Below, piece by piece: positions 1 through 6,794 of a stretch of DNA of 8,618 nt (its first letter is position 1; each line of letters opens with the position of its first letter). The DNA lies in assembly GCA_946409145.1 (NCBI GenBank), contig CAMJVA010000059.1, forward strand, positions 1 to 8,618, given 5' to 3'. Position numbers and translations under genes: made by a program. This DNA comes from an uncultured Enterococcus sp. (lineage in GTDB: Bacteria > Bacillota > Bacilli > Lactobacillales > Enterococcaceae). The notes under the pieces are model-generated. The model saw nothing but the letters and a program-made list of their open reading frames with translations. It was not told the DNA's origin and did not search any database.

Positions 1-1286
1 CCGAAAATAAAGACGATGAAAAAAATGAAATCAACAATATTTTACGAGGAATTGAAAATATTGTTTCTAAAAATGAAAATTTATCCTTAAGAGTGCAACA
101 AGAAAAACCAGAGTTAGAACAGCTTTTTATTTTAAATTTATTTAGAAAACATTTAGATGGGGAAGATATTAAAAAGCGCTTGGAACAATTTGACTATCCG
201 ACACAAGGTGAAAAATATGTGACCATGCTTATTCAAATTGATGATTTAGGTGGAAGAGAAGAAGGAGCCGAAGATATTTTACTGATTTCTGTAGAAAAAT
301 TAGTTGAAGATATTGTTCCTAGTGAACATCGTTTCCGTCCCATTGTTTTAAATGCTAAAACCCAAGGAACAATTTTACGCTTTACAAATGAAGATACTCA
401 GTGGCAAGGTAGTATTTTAAAATACTGTTCAGCCATTCAAAAAGCGGCTTCTGAGTATTTGAGAATTGAGATTAGTATTGGTCTTTCTTCGGTGTTTGCT
501 CATTTAATTGCTAGTAAAAAAGCGGTAGATGAAGGAAAAGAAGCCTTACATTTTCGAATGAATTTAGGCAGTCAAGCGGTGATTTTCTATGATGAAATTG
601 CCTCCCAGTTTGATGAAGGTGCTGTGGTGCAATATCCTAAAGAAGAAGAGGAAGTCTTACTTGATGCTATTCGAAAAGGGGATGAAAATGAATTAGTTCC
701 AGCCTTTGAAACAGTCTTACAAAAAATCTTTTCCAACAATCGAAACCCCTTATCCATTGAAACAGCCCTTTTACAATTAACCAATAATATTTTACGTTTA
801 GGACAACTATTAGGAGCCGATTACGAGATTTTTCAAAATAATCGCCATATTTATACGGACTTGTTAAACACAGATGACCCTAAAAAAATTCATGATCTAT
901 TGTATGATGGTTTAATTTTACCTATTGTGGAAACAGTTAAAGACAAAACTGGACGAGAATTACGCTCCTTGTCAGAAAAAATTGTCCATATTGTTCACCA
1001 ACAGTTCGATCAAGATATTTCTTTAGAATCTATTGCTGATGAACTCCATTACAATCCTAATTATTTAAGTTCCGTCTTTAAAAAAGAATTTGGCTCAAAC
1101 TTTGGAGATTTCTTACAAAATTACCGCTTAGAAATGGCTAAAAAATGGTTGTTAGAAACAGAGTTAACAGTAAAAGAAATTTCCCAACGATTGAAATATA
1201 ATAATCCACAAAACTTTATTCGCTTCTTTAAGAAAAAACTCGGACAAACACCAGGAGAATTTCGGAAAGAACATAAAAACTATTAA
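1..1286 (+). CDS. AraC/XylS-family transcriptional regulator, 5'-truncated by window edge
   Basis: The reading frame is open from base 3 to the stop at 1286 (about 427 residues visible), so the GTG at 93 is probably an internal valine codon rather than the start. The last ~100 residues are a double helix-turn-helix AraC DNA-binding domain: first HTH around SLESIADELHYNPNYLSSVFKKEFG, second around TVKEISQRLKYNNPQNFIRFFKK, ending LGQTPGEFR. The middle (YVTMLIQIDD through IGLSSVF and FYDEIA) resembles the degenerate GGDEF-like domain found in YesN/YesS-type regulators. The visible N-terminal stretch (NEINNILRGIENIVSKNENL) looks like the linker after a membrane-anchored sensor in YesS-like proteins, but a response-regulator receiver domain upstream is also possible. 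Regulators of this type usually sit beside LplB/YtcP transporters and activate them. By position it is the likely activator of the pectin genes here (inference). It is convergent with the permease at 1369-2268. Confidence 0.9.
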   Translation, partial: ENKDDEKNEINNILRGIENIVSKNENLSLRVQQEKPELEQLFILNLFRKHLDGEDIKKRLEQFDYPTQGEKYVTMLIQIDDLGGREEGAEDILLISVEKLVEDIVPSEHRFRPIVLNAKTQGTILRFTNEDTQWQGSILKYCSAIQKAASEYLRIEISIGLSSVFAHLIASKKAVDEGKEALHFRMNLGSQAVIFYDEIASQFDEGAVVQYPKEEEEVLLDAIRKGDENELVPAFETVLQKIFSNNRNPLSIETALLQLTNNILRLGQLLGADYEIFQNNRHIYTDLLNTDDPKKIHDLLYDGLILPIVETVKDKTGRELRSLSEKIVHIVHQQFDQDISLESIADELHYNPNYLSSVFKKEFGSNFGDFLQNYRLEMAKKWLLETELTVKEISQRLKYNNPQNFIRFFKKKLGQTPGEFRKEHKNY

Positions 1287-1290
1287 ACTA

Positions 1291-1324
1291 AAAAGGAGTG
1301 AGACAAATTCGTCTCACTCCTTTT
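1291..1324. terminator. Bidirectional Rho-independent terminator between convergent genes
   Basis: A perfect 14-bp inverted repeat (AAAAGGAGTGAGAC at 1291-1304, GTCTCACTCCTTTT at 1311-1324) flanks a 6-base loop. The arm ends give a T-run on either strand (TTTTCT on +, TTTTTAGTTT on -). It starts 4 bases after the stop of the AraC regulator and lies 45 bases beyond the stop of the opposing permease gene, so it can end both transcripts. Confidence 0.9.
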
Positions 1325-1368
1325 CTAAAATTCATTAGGAAGCAGAGGGGGGCTTTTTTCCTAAAAGA

Positions 1369-2268
1369 TTATCCTTTAACGGAACCAACCATGGCACCTT
1401 TAACAAAGTATTTTTGAACAAATGGATAAACTAAAAGCATTGGCACAATGGCTACAACAATGACGGCCATTTTCACTGATTGAGCTGGAGGAATAACGTC
1501 TACTGCTGCAGCGTCAGCATTCATTCCAGAAGAAACAATGACGATTTGGCGTAATAAAACTTGAATTGGCCATTTGGCAGAATCATTTAAATATAAAATA
1601 GCTGATTGGTAAGTGTTCCAGTAATTAACAGCATAAAATAAAGAAATCGTGGCAATGGATGGAAGAGATAATGGTAAAATAATTTTCCAAAAAACTCCAA
1701 GGTCTGTACAGCCGTCCATTTTCGCGGATTCTTCTAAACTATCAGGAATCCCTTGGAAAAAGTTACGCATAATAATCATGTTATAAGCACTAATCGCCCC
1801 TGGAATAATTAAGGCCCATAAAGTATTCATCATCCCTAAGCTATTAACTAAAATAAATCCAGGAATCATCCCACCAGAAAACAACATGGTAAAGACAATA
1901 ATAAAGTTAAAAATTCGTCTCCCGTGTAAATATTTTCGTGATAAACCGTAAGCTAAAAGGGAAGTTAAAATCATACTAATAAATGTCCCTAAAACGGTAA
2001 CGAAAATTGATACTCCAATACTTTTGAAAATCGTTGGGGTGGATAAAATATACTTGTACGCATCAAGAGTAAAGGTTCTTGGAATTAAGATAAATGATCG
2101 AGTGGAAATTTCTCCTGATGTGGCAAAGGAAGAACCGATGATATTTAGGAAAGGGAGTAAACACATGAGAGTAAAGATGAGTAAGAAGATGACAATGAAG
2201 CCATGGATGACTCGCTCACTTTTAGTCATGGGTTTATGCTTTCTTTTTGTTTTAGTGTTAGTCGCCAT
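1369..2268 (-). CDS. Carbohydrate ABC transporter permease, YtcP/LplC family
   Basis: This 299-residue integral membrane protein is one of two permease subunits of a CUT1-type sugar importer. Hydrophobic segments lie near residues 21-45, 84-110, 118-142, 149-170, 200-220 and 266-287. The cytoplasmic EAA loop that docks the ATPase reads LEESAKMDGCTDLGVFWKIILPL (about 178-200). The end, YPFVQKYFVKGAMVGSVKG, is the characteristic C-terminus of the YtcP/LplC branch, which moves complex plant oligosaccharides such as rhamnogalacturonan fragments. The ATG at 2268 follows GGAGGT (2275-2280) with 6-nt spacing. Its partner permease (2571-3530) is transcribed divergently, whereas in typical lpl/ytc clusters the two permeases lie in tandem. 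No binding protein or ATPase gene is next to it. Substrate is inferred from the neighbouring pectin enzymes. Confidence 0.93.
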   Translation of the reverse strand: MATNTKTKRKHKPMTKSERVIHGFIVIFLLIFTLMCLLPFLNIIGSSFATSGEISTRSFILIPRTFTLDAYKYILSTPTIFKSIGVSIFVTVLGTFISMILTSLLAYGLSRKYLHGRRIFNFIIVFTMLFSGGMIPGFILVNSLGMMNTLWALIIPGAISAYNMIIMRNFFQGIPDSLEESAKMDGCTDLGVFWKIILPLSLPSIATISLFYAVNYWNTYQSAILYLNDSAKWPIQVLLRQIVIVSSGMNADAAAVDVIPPAQSVKMAVIVVAIVPMLLVYPFVQKYFVKGAMVGSVKG

Positions 2269-2296
2269 TTTTATACCTCCAATATTTTTTGTTTTC

Positions 2297-2310
2297 CTAA
2301 AACGTTTACA
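2297..2310 (-). promoter_or_regulatory. Candidate cre site (CcpA), - strand leader
   Basis: On the - strand this reads TGTAAACGTTTTAG, matching the cre consensus TGWNANCGNTNWCA at 12 of 14 positions; the last two bases are off. It lies between the predicted -10 (2316-2321) and the ribosome site of the permease gene. That is a position from which CcpA could block elongation under carbon-catabolite repression. The match is by eye only. Confidence 0.5.
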
Positions 2311-2315
2311 AGACT

Positions 2316-2361
2316 ACTTTAGCACCTGTTTTTCATGACGTATATAATCACCTTTTCAGTT
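2316..2361 (-). promoter_or_regulatory. Predicted activator element and promoter for the YtcP-type permease
   Basis: Read on the - strand, the 24-base element at 2361-2338 ends in TGATTATATACGT. After exactly 16 bases comes TAAAGT (2321-2316), preceded by TG one base upstream, like an extended -10. No good TTGACA-like -35 is present: the end of the element occupies that position, as expected for a promoter that needs an activator bound there. The element is an inverted near-copy (20/24 identical) of the one at 2493-2516. Element identity is directly visible; the -10 and activator roles are inference. Confidence 0.55.
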
Positions 2362-2477
2362 TTAAAAGAATGAGCAATTTTTGGCTTTATTTCTTTTATT
2401 AATAGAAAGAAAATTATTTTTTGGCTAAAAGGTGATCAATGACAGAATATTTTTTTCTAAAAGAGCTCTCTTCTTTT

Positions 2478-2491
2478 TGGACGCGTTTTCA
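2478..2491 (+). promoter_or_regulatory. Candidate cre site (CcpA) upstream of the LplB-type permease
   Basis: TGGACGCGTTTTCA on + (TGAAAACGCGTCCA on -) matches TGWNANCGNTNWCA at 12 of 14 positions in either orientation. It ends one base before the 24-base element at 2493-2516, so CcpA bound here would sit directly against a putative activator. Prediction by eye. Confidence 0.5.
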
Positions 2492-2492
2492 T

Positions 2493-2538
2493 AACTGGAT
2501 AAATGATTATATACGTAACTTTTTAAAGCAGTTAAGAT
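2493..2538 (+). promoter_or_regulatory. Predicted activator element and promoter for the LplB-yesL operon
   Basis: The 24-base element at 2493-2516 ends in TGATTATATACGT (2504-2516). Sixteen bases later comes TAAGAT (2533-2538), a possible weak -10, giving a short leader before the GTG start at 2571. An alternative -10, GATAAA, overlaps at 2536-2541. As at the divergent promoter, there is no convincing -35 and the element covers that position. The arrangement mirrors 2316-2361 on the opposite strand and suggests co-control of both permeases. Confidence 0.55.
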
Positions 2539-2555
2539 AAATGTGAATTAAAAAG

Positions 2556-2562
2556 AAGGAGG
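2556..2562 (+). promoter_or_regulatory. Ribosome binding site that fixes the LplB-type permease start
   Basis: AAGGAGG lies only 2 bases before the in-frame TTG at 2565, too close to initiate there, but 8 bases before the GTG at 2571, which is ideal. The start is therefore placed at the GTG at 2571; an ATG at 2583 is a more distant alternative. Confidence 0.8.
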
Positions 2563-2570
2563 CGTTGGCT

Positions 2571-3530
2571 GTGGAAAATACCATGCCAGTAAAAAGAACT
2601 GCAAAAGAAGAAAAGGCGCGAGCCAAAAAGAAAAAATGGGCACAAATAAGAAGTAATAAATTTTTATATTTAATGATCTTACCTGGGATGCTTTATTTTC
2701 TAATTTTCAAATATGTGCCCATGGGTGGATTAATTATTGCATTTCAAGATTACCAACCGTTTCTAGGGATTATGGGTTCTCCTATGGTAGGGTTAAAACA
2801 TTTTACTCGTTTATTTGGAGATCCAGTTTTCTTTCAACTAATTAAAAATACCTTAGTCATTTTTGCTTATACGATTATTTTTTCTTTTCCATTTCCAATT
2901 ATTTTAGCCTTAATGTTAAATGAATTGAAAAATGTTCGGTTTAAAAAAGCCGTGCAAACAATTATTTACTTACCACACTTTATGTCTTGGGTTATTGTTG
3001 TTTCTATTTTTTATATGTTATTAACCACTGAAGGTGGGGTTATTAATAATTTATTAGAACAATTTGGCGTGGCTAAAATTTCTTTCTTAACTGAAAAAGC
3101 GTGGTTGCGTCCAATGTATATTTTCCAAGAAATGTGGAAAGGTGCTGGCTGGGGAACCATTGTTTACCTAGCGGCGATTACGAATGTGGACGAACAACTT
3201 TACGAAGCAGCAGAAATGGATGGGGCGGGAAAATTAAAACAAATGTGGCACGTGACCCTTCCTTGTATTCGTCCAACTATTATTACTCTTTTCATTTTAA
3301 AAATTGGGGATGTTTTAGAATTAGGTTTTGAGCATATGTTCTTATTAATGAATTCTTTAAATAAAGAAGTAGCTCAAATTTTTGATACATTTGTTTATAC
3401 TTCAGGGATTCAAAATGGACAATTAAGTTATTCAACAGCAGTTGGTTTATTTAAAGGTTTAGTCGGACTTCTCTTAGTCATGCTAGCTAATACTTTAGCT
3501 AAAAAAGTAGGAGAAGACGGGGTTTACTAA
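2571..3530 (+). CDS. Carbohydrate ABC transporter permease, LplB family
   Basis: From GTG at 2571 this encodes 319 residues; the longer TTG start at 2565 is disfavoured by ribosome-site spacing. A very basic N-terminus (KEEKARAKKKK) precedes the first membrane helix (about 32-56), which runs into the family-typical YVPMGGLIIAFQDY. Further membrane segments lie near 92-118, 128-152, 180-202, 232-255 and 283-305. The ATPase-docking EAA loop is LYEAAEMDGAGKLKQMWHVTLP (about 210-231), a clear binding-protein-dependent permease signature. It should pair with the YtcP-type permease at 1369-2268 to import a pectin-derived oligosaccharide (substrate inferred from context). It is the first gene of a two-gene operon with the YesL-like gene, 19 bases downstream. 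A shared MsmX-type ATPase encoded elsewhere is usual for this class and none is seen here. Confidence 0.93.
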   Translation: MENTMPVKRTAKEEKARAKKKKWAQIRSNKFLYLMILPGMLYFLIFKYVPMGGLIIAFQDYQPFLGIMGSPMVGLKHFTRLFGDPVFFQLIKNTLVIFAYTIIFSFPFPIILALMLNELKNVRFKKAVQTIIYLPHFMSWVIVVSIFYMLLTTEGGVINNLLEQFGVAKISFLTEKAWLRPMYIFQEMWKGAGWGTIVYLAAITNVDEQLYEAAEMDGAGKLKQMWHVTLPCIRPTIITLFILKIGDVLELGFEHMFLLMNSLNKEVAQIFDTFVYTSGIQNGQLSYSTAVGLFKGLVGLLLVMLANTLAKKVGEDGVY

Positions 3531-3549
3531 GCTTTAAGGGGGAAGAAAC

Positions 3550-4158
3550 ATGACATTAGAAAAATTAAACAAATTAAATGAATGGATGATTGGGCTTTTA
3601 AAAGTAGCTTATTTAAACTTATTGTGGGTTGTTTTTACTATTTTAGGTTTAGGGATTTTTTCTGTGGGCCCGGCAACCTATGCTATGATGGCTTATTATG
3701 ATCATTGGTTAAGACAAAAAGAAAGCCTGCCAGTAGCGAAAAGTTTTTGGAAATTTTTCAAAGAAAATTACCGGCAATCTTTTTTAGTCAGTTTAATTTA
3801 TCTAGCCATTGGAGCAATTTTTACTGTGAATATTTTCTTCAATCGGGTGTGGTCCATTCAAATGGTTAATGTTATTATGTTGATTCTAGTCTTGTTTTCT
3901 TTCACCCATGTGTTTACCTTAATGTCTGCTATAGGGTATAAAAAAATAGTGGACCTTTTAAAAGCTGCGATCTTACTGGGCTTTGGTTATTTACACTATG
4001 GCATTATTGCTTGGACGGTCATTGGCGTATTTTACTTTTTAACGGCTACCTTCTTTCCAGGAATGTTATTTGTTTTTGGGGTGGGCTTTACTGGTTTGTT
4101 GTGTTCTCTTGCTTCAAAGCAAGTGTTCAAAGACTTTTTACCTCAAGAACAAGGATAA
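3550..4158 (+). CDS. yesL: YesL-family (DUF624) membrane protein
   Basis: This 202-residue protein is mostly hydrophobic, with about five membrane segments (near 18-42, 75-97, 103-125, 136-160 and 161-185). It carries the DUF624/YesL hallmark after the first helix, GLGIFSVGPATYAMMAYYDHW. In Bacillus, YesL lies in the rhamnogalacturonan utilisation cluster, and relatives commonly accompany LplB/YtcP transporters, but their biochemical role is not established. Here it follows the LplB-type permease by 19 bases, has the ribosome site AAGGGGG (3536-3542), and ends just before a strong terminator, so it is the last gene of a transporter operon. An accessory role in the importer is a reasonable inference from position only. 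It has no signal-peptide cleavage site or enzymatic motif that I can see. Confidence 0.87.
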   Translation: MTLEKLNKLNEWMIGLLKVAYLNLLWVVFTILGLGIFSVGPATYAMMAYYDHWLRQKESLPVAKSFWKFFKENYRQSFLVSLIYLAIGAIFTVNIFFNRVWSIQMVNVIMLILVLFSFTHVFTLMSAIGYKKIVDLLKAAILLGFGYLHYGIIAWTVIGVFYFLTATFFPGMLFVFGVGFTGLLCSLASKQVFKDFLPQEQG

Positions 4159-4180
4159 TAATTTAAAATAAAGTAACGTA

Positions 4181-4217
4181 CTCTCCTAAAATTATAATTT
4201 TAGGAGAGATTTTTTTT
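4181..4217 (+). terminator. Rho-independent terminator after the LplB-yesL operon
   Basis: CTCTCCTAAAAT (4181-4192) pairs perfectly with ATTTTAGGAGAG (4197-4208) across a TATA loop; the whole element is a 28-base palindrome. ATTTTTTTT follows on the + strand. It lies 22 bases after the yesL stop and separates the transporter operon from the enzyme operon, which therefore needs its own promoter. Confidence 0.93.
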
Positions 4218-4267
4218 ATGAAGAGATTTTAGAAAGAAATTCTTATTTAACGAGAAATCTCAGTGAA

Positions 4268-4313
4268 AGGTCAGAAAATGATTATTTACGTAATCGCTTT
4301 TATTAGCTAAATT
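4268..4313 (+). promoter_or_regulatory. Predicted activator element and promoter for the pectin enzyme operon
   Basis: TGATTATTTACGT at 4279-4291 differs by one base from the core in the permease control region. The full 24-base window 4268-4291 matches each of the other two copies at 17 positions. Exactly 16 bases further is TAAATT (4308-4313), at the same offset as the TAAnnT hexamers of the other two sites. A second candidate -10, GATAAT (5/6 match), lies at 4317-4322. The strong terminator at 4181-4217 makes a promoter here necessary. The shared element suggests transporter and enzymes form one regulon. Confidence 0.6.
4289..4302 (+). promoter_or_regulatory. Weak candidate cre site in the enzyme operon promoter
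   Basis: CGTAATCGCTTTTA matches TGWNANCGNTNWCA at 12 of 14 positions, but fewer with stricter consensus forms. It overlaps the last bases of the putative activator element and the spacer before the -10. That would suit direct competition between CcpA and the activator. Low certainty. Confidence 0.35.
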
Positions 4314-4343
4314 TAAGATAATAAAAAAACAAGGAGGAGAAAA

Positions 4344-5447
4344 ATGACGCAAGTAGCATTAAAAGCATTGGACACGATTTTAAATCGCTATCCTTTGCTC
4401 CCAGAACTTTCCAGTTACCAAAAAAAATGGTCCTATGATTATGGGGTAGTTTTAAAAGGAATACAGTTGGCGTATAAAATCACCAGGGAAGAAAAATACT
4501 TCAACTACATTAAAGATACCTTGGATTTATTTGTCGAAGAAAATGGAAATATTTTAGGCTATGATTTAAAAAAACAAAATTTAGATTTTATTAATAACGG
4601 AAAGTTATTATTTATGCTTTATGAAAAAACTGGGGAAGAAAAATATAAACTCGCTTTGGATTTATTATTTTCTCAATTAAAAACCCAACCTCGCACTCCA
4701 GAAGGTGGATTTTGGCATAAAGCAATTTATCCAGAGCAAATGTGGCTGGATGGTATTTACATGGGAGATCCTTTTTATGCTGAATATCTGTTAACTTTTA
4801 ATAAAGGAGAAGGCTTGAAGGATGTTATCAAACAATTTCAATTGTGTTATGATAACACTGTAGACGAAAAAACCGGTCTTTTATATCACGCCTTTGATGC
4901 TAAAAAAGTTCAAGAATGGGCCAATCCAAAAACTGGTCATGCTCCTAATTTTTGGGGGAGAGCCATGGGTTGGTACATGATGGCTTTAGTGGATACCATG
5001 GAACTTTTAGAAAATACTAGTGAGGAATTTAAATCCTTAAGTACTATTTTTAAAAAATTGTATCCGGCTTTAAAAAACGTTCAAGATAAAAAAAGTCACG
5101 TGTGGTATCAAGTATTAGACCAAGGACAGCGCCACGGAAATTATTTAGAAGCCAGTTGTTCTTCCATGTTTGTGTATGCTTTTTCGAAAGCCCTTACTTT
5201 AAACGTGATTCCTGAAACGGAAAAAAACTTTATTTTAGAAAGTTATACGGGACTTTTAAATGAATTTGTCCTTTACACAAAAGAAGGCTGGGTAAACTTA
5301 ATTCACAATTGCCAAGTAGCTGGTCTTGGTGGGGCGGATAAAAGAGATGGAAGTTTTGTTTATTACGTGAGTGAACCAATTATTACAAACGATTTTAAAG
5401 GTTATGGGGCCTTTTTACAGGCGGCTTTAACCGTAGAAAATTTATAA
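4344..5447 (+). CDS. GH105 unsaturated rhamnogalacturonyl/galacturonyl hydrolase (YesR/YteR family)
   Basis: This enzyme of 367 residues is close to the usual GH105 length. GH105 enzymes hydrate the 4,5-double bond of the unsaturated uronic acid that lyases leave on pectin oligosaccharides, releasing it from rhamnogalacturonan or galacturonan fragments. Visible signatures are GGFWHKAIYPEQMWLDGIYMG (121-141), with D136 aligning with the catalytic Asp143 known in YteR, then NFWGRAMGWYMMALVD (202-217), YLEASCSSMFVYAF (267-280) and the C-terminal FKGYGAFLQA. The N-terminus has no signal peptide, so action is cytoplasmic. ATG at 4344 follows AAGGAGGA with good spacing. It opens a four-enzyme operon; the GH28 gene begins 12 bases after its stop. 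The next genes act on homogalacturonan, so unsaturated oligogalacturonides may be its true substrate rather than rhamnogalacturonan; sequence alone does not decide. Confidence 0.93.
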   Translation: MTQVALKALDTILNRYPLLPELSSYQKKWSYDYGVVLKGIQLAYKITREEKYFNYIKDTLDLFVEENGNILGYDLKKQNLDFINNGKLLFMLYEKTGEEKYKLALDLLFSQLKTQPRTPEGGFWHKAIYPEQMWLDGIYMGDPFYAEYLLTFNKGEGLKDVIKQFQLCYDNTVDEKTGLLYHAFDAKKVQEWANPKTGHAPNFWGRAMGWYMMALVDTMELLENTSEEFKSLSTIFKKLYPALKNVQDKKSHVWYQVLDQGQRHGNYLEASCSSMFVYAFSKALTLNVIPETEKNFILESYTGLLNEFVLYTKEGWVNLIHNCQVAGLGGADKRDGSFVYYVSEPIITNDFKGYGAFLQAALTVENL

Positions 5448-5459
5448 AGGAGAATTTAA

Positions 5460-6794
5460 ATGTTTGAATATGTCATTACAGATTTTGGCGCAAAGGCAAA
5501 TGGGGCTTTAGCTACTGAATTTATCCAAGAAGCTATTGACAAAGCTTATGAAGCAGGAGGAGGAAGAGTTGTTGTTCCAGCGGGAGTTTTTTTAACCAGT
5601 TCTTTACGCTTAAAAGACAATATTGAACTCCATTTAACTCCAGGAGCTATTTTAAAATTTACTGACGATCAAAAAGAATACCCAGTGGTCACTTCTCGTT
5701 GGGAAGGGGTGAAACGGGAAGTTTACGCTTCTTGTTTATACGCTGAAGACAGTAAAAATATTTCTGTAACCGGCTTTGGATTATTAGACGGGAATGGGGA
5801 AAAATGGTGGGATTTACAAAGAAATCATTTAGAAGATTTAGCTTATCCTCGGCCAAAATTAGTCAGCTTTGATTCTTGTGATCACGTGACTTTAAGAGAT
5901 TTTTCAGTGATTGACTCTCCAAGTTGGACGATTAATCCAATTTTATGTCACAACGTCACTGTGGATAATATTAATATTAAAAATCCAGCAGACTCTCCAA
6001 ATACAGACGGAATTGATCCAGAATCTTGTACTAATGTAAGAATTTCTAATTGTAATATTGATGTGGGGGATGACTGTATCGCCATTAAAGCAGGAACAGA
6101 AGATACAGCCAAAAGAGTCAGTTGTGAAAATATTACCATTACTAACTGTACCATGGTTCATGGACACGGTGGGGTTGTTTTAGGTTCTGAAATGTCTGGA
6201 GATATTCGCAATGTGACCATTTCTAATTGTGTTTTCCAAGACACGGATAGAGGCGTTCGCTTAAAATCTCGTCGTGGTCGCGGGGGCGTTGTGGAAGATA
6301 TTCGCATTGACAATATTGTAATGGATCGAGTGTTGTGTCCATTTATTATTAATTTATATTATTTCTGCGGACCAAAAGGAAAAGACAAATATGTTTGGGA
6401 TAAAAATCCTTACCCAATTACTAAAGATACCCCAATGTTTAGACGAATTCATTTTGCTAATATTACTGCTAGAAATGTTCATGCAGCCGCTGGTTTTATT
6501 TACGGTTTAGCTGAACAATATGCTGCTGATATTACTTTTGATAATATTGCTATTGAAATGGCCAAAGAAGCTATTCCTGGAAAACCTGCCATGATGACAG
6601 GAATTGAAGACATGAAACAAAGCGGTTTTTATGTGGGCTTTGCTAAAAATATTTTATTTAATCGCGTGTCAGTGACTCATCATGAAGGGCCAGCTTTCCA
6701 CTTAGAATACAGTGAAAATATTGACTTAGATCACTGCGTTTCTGAAACGATTTCTGGTGACAGTCATTTAGTGGAAAAAGTGGATGTGAAATAA
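5460..6794 (+). CDS. GH28 polygalacturonase, cytoplasmic (probably exo-acting)
   Basis: This 444-residue right-handed beta-helix enzyme hydrolyses alpha-1,4 bonds between galacturonic acids. All GH28 active-site motifs are present in order: NTDG (181-184, Asp183), GDDCIAIK (203-210, Asp204/Asp205), GHGG (235-238, His236) and GVRLKS (265-270, Arg267 and Lys269). The chain opens directly with the beta-helix entry (ITDFGAKANG) and has no signal peptide, so it should work on imported oligogalacturonides. Length and lack of a leader resemble exo-polygalacturonases such as the Thermotoga enzyme (family knowledge); exo-action is inference. The later region (residues 295-410, YYFCGPKGKDKYVWDKNPYP onward) is typical of bacterial GH28. 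ATG at 5460 has AGGAG at 5448-5452. The next gene's GTG directly abuts its TAA. A rhamnogalacturonan hydrolase specificity cannot be excluded. Confidence 0.94.
   Translation: MFEYVITDFGAKANGALATEFIQEAIDKAYEAGGGRVVVPAGVFLTSSLRLKDNIELHLTPGAILKFTDDQKEYPVVTSRWEGVKREVYASCLYAEDSKNISVTGFGLLDGNGEKWWDLQRNHLEDLAYPRPKLVSFDSCDHVTLRDFSVIDSPSWTINPILCHNVTVDNINIKNPADSPNTDGIDPESCTNVRISNCNIDVGDDCIAIKAGTEDTAKRVSCENITITNCTMVHGHGGVVLGSEMSGDIRNVTISNCVFQDTDRGVRLKSRRGRGGVVEDIRIDNIVMDRVLCPFIINLYYFCGPKGKDKYVWDKNPYPITKDTPMFRRIHFANITARNVHAAAGFIYGLAEQYAADITFDNIAIEMAKEAIPGKPAMMTGIEDMKQSGFYVGFAKNILFNRVSVTHHEGPAFHLEYSENIDLDHCVSETISGDSHLVEKVDVK

Noticed and set aside
587..784. 65-residue minus-strand open frame inside the AraC regulator
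   Set aside because: Antisense shadow with serine-rich, low-information translation.
1341..1364. G-run and weak 5-base repeat (AGGAA/TTCCT) just downstream of the YtcP-type permease stop
   Set aside because: Too short a stem to be a terminator; the strong palindrome at 1291-1324 already serves that role.
2024..2338. 104-residue open frame on the + strand with a basic, then hydrophobic translation
   Set aside because: It lies mostly antisense to the YtcP-type permease N-terminus. Its hydrophobic character comes from A/T-rich antisense sequence; I see no convincing family and it would collide with the control region.
2347..2436. 10-base inverted repeat ATCACCTTTT (2347-2356) / AAAAGGTGAT (2427-2436)
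   Set aside because: The arms are 70 bases apart, too far for a useful hairpin. The left arm overlaps the 24-base element and the right arm lacks the TATATACGT part, so it may be a degenerate element or chance in A/T-rich DNA.
3101..3331. 76-residue open frame inside the LplB-type permease
   Set aside because: Different-frame shadow of a well-supported gene, with no plausible product.
4223..4261. Inverted repeat GAGATTT (4223-4229) / AAATCTC (4255-4261) before the enzyme operon
   Set aside because: Only 7-base arms around a 25-base A/T-rich loop; too weak to call a regulatory hairpin or riboswitch, and no known leader motif is recognisable.
5943..6167. Two overlapping minus-strand open frames in the GH28 gene
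   Set aside because: Antisense shadows over the conserved catalytic motifs; no ribosome site or recognisable protein.
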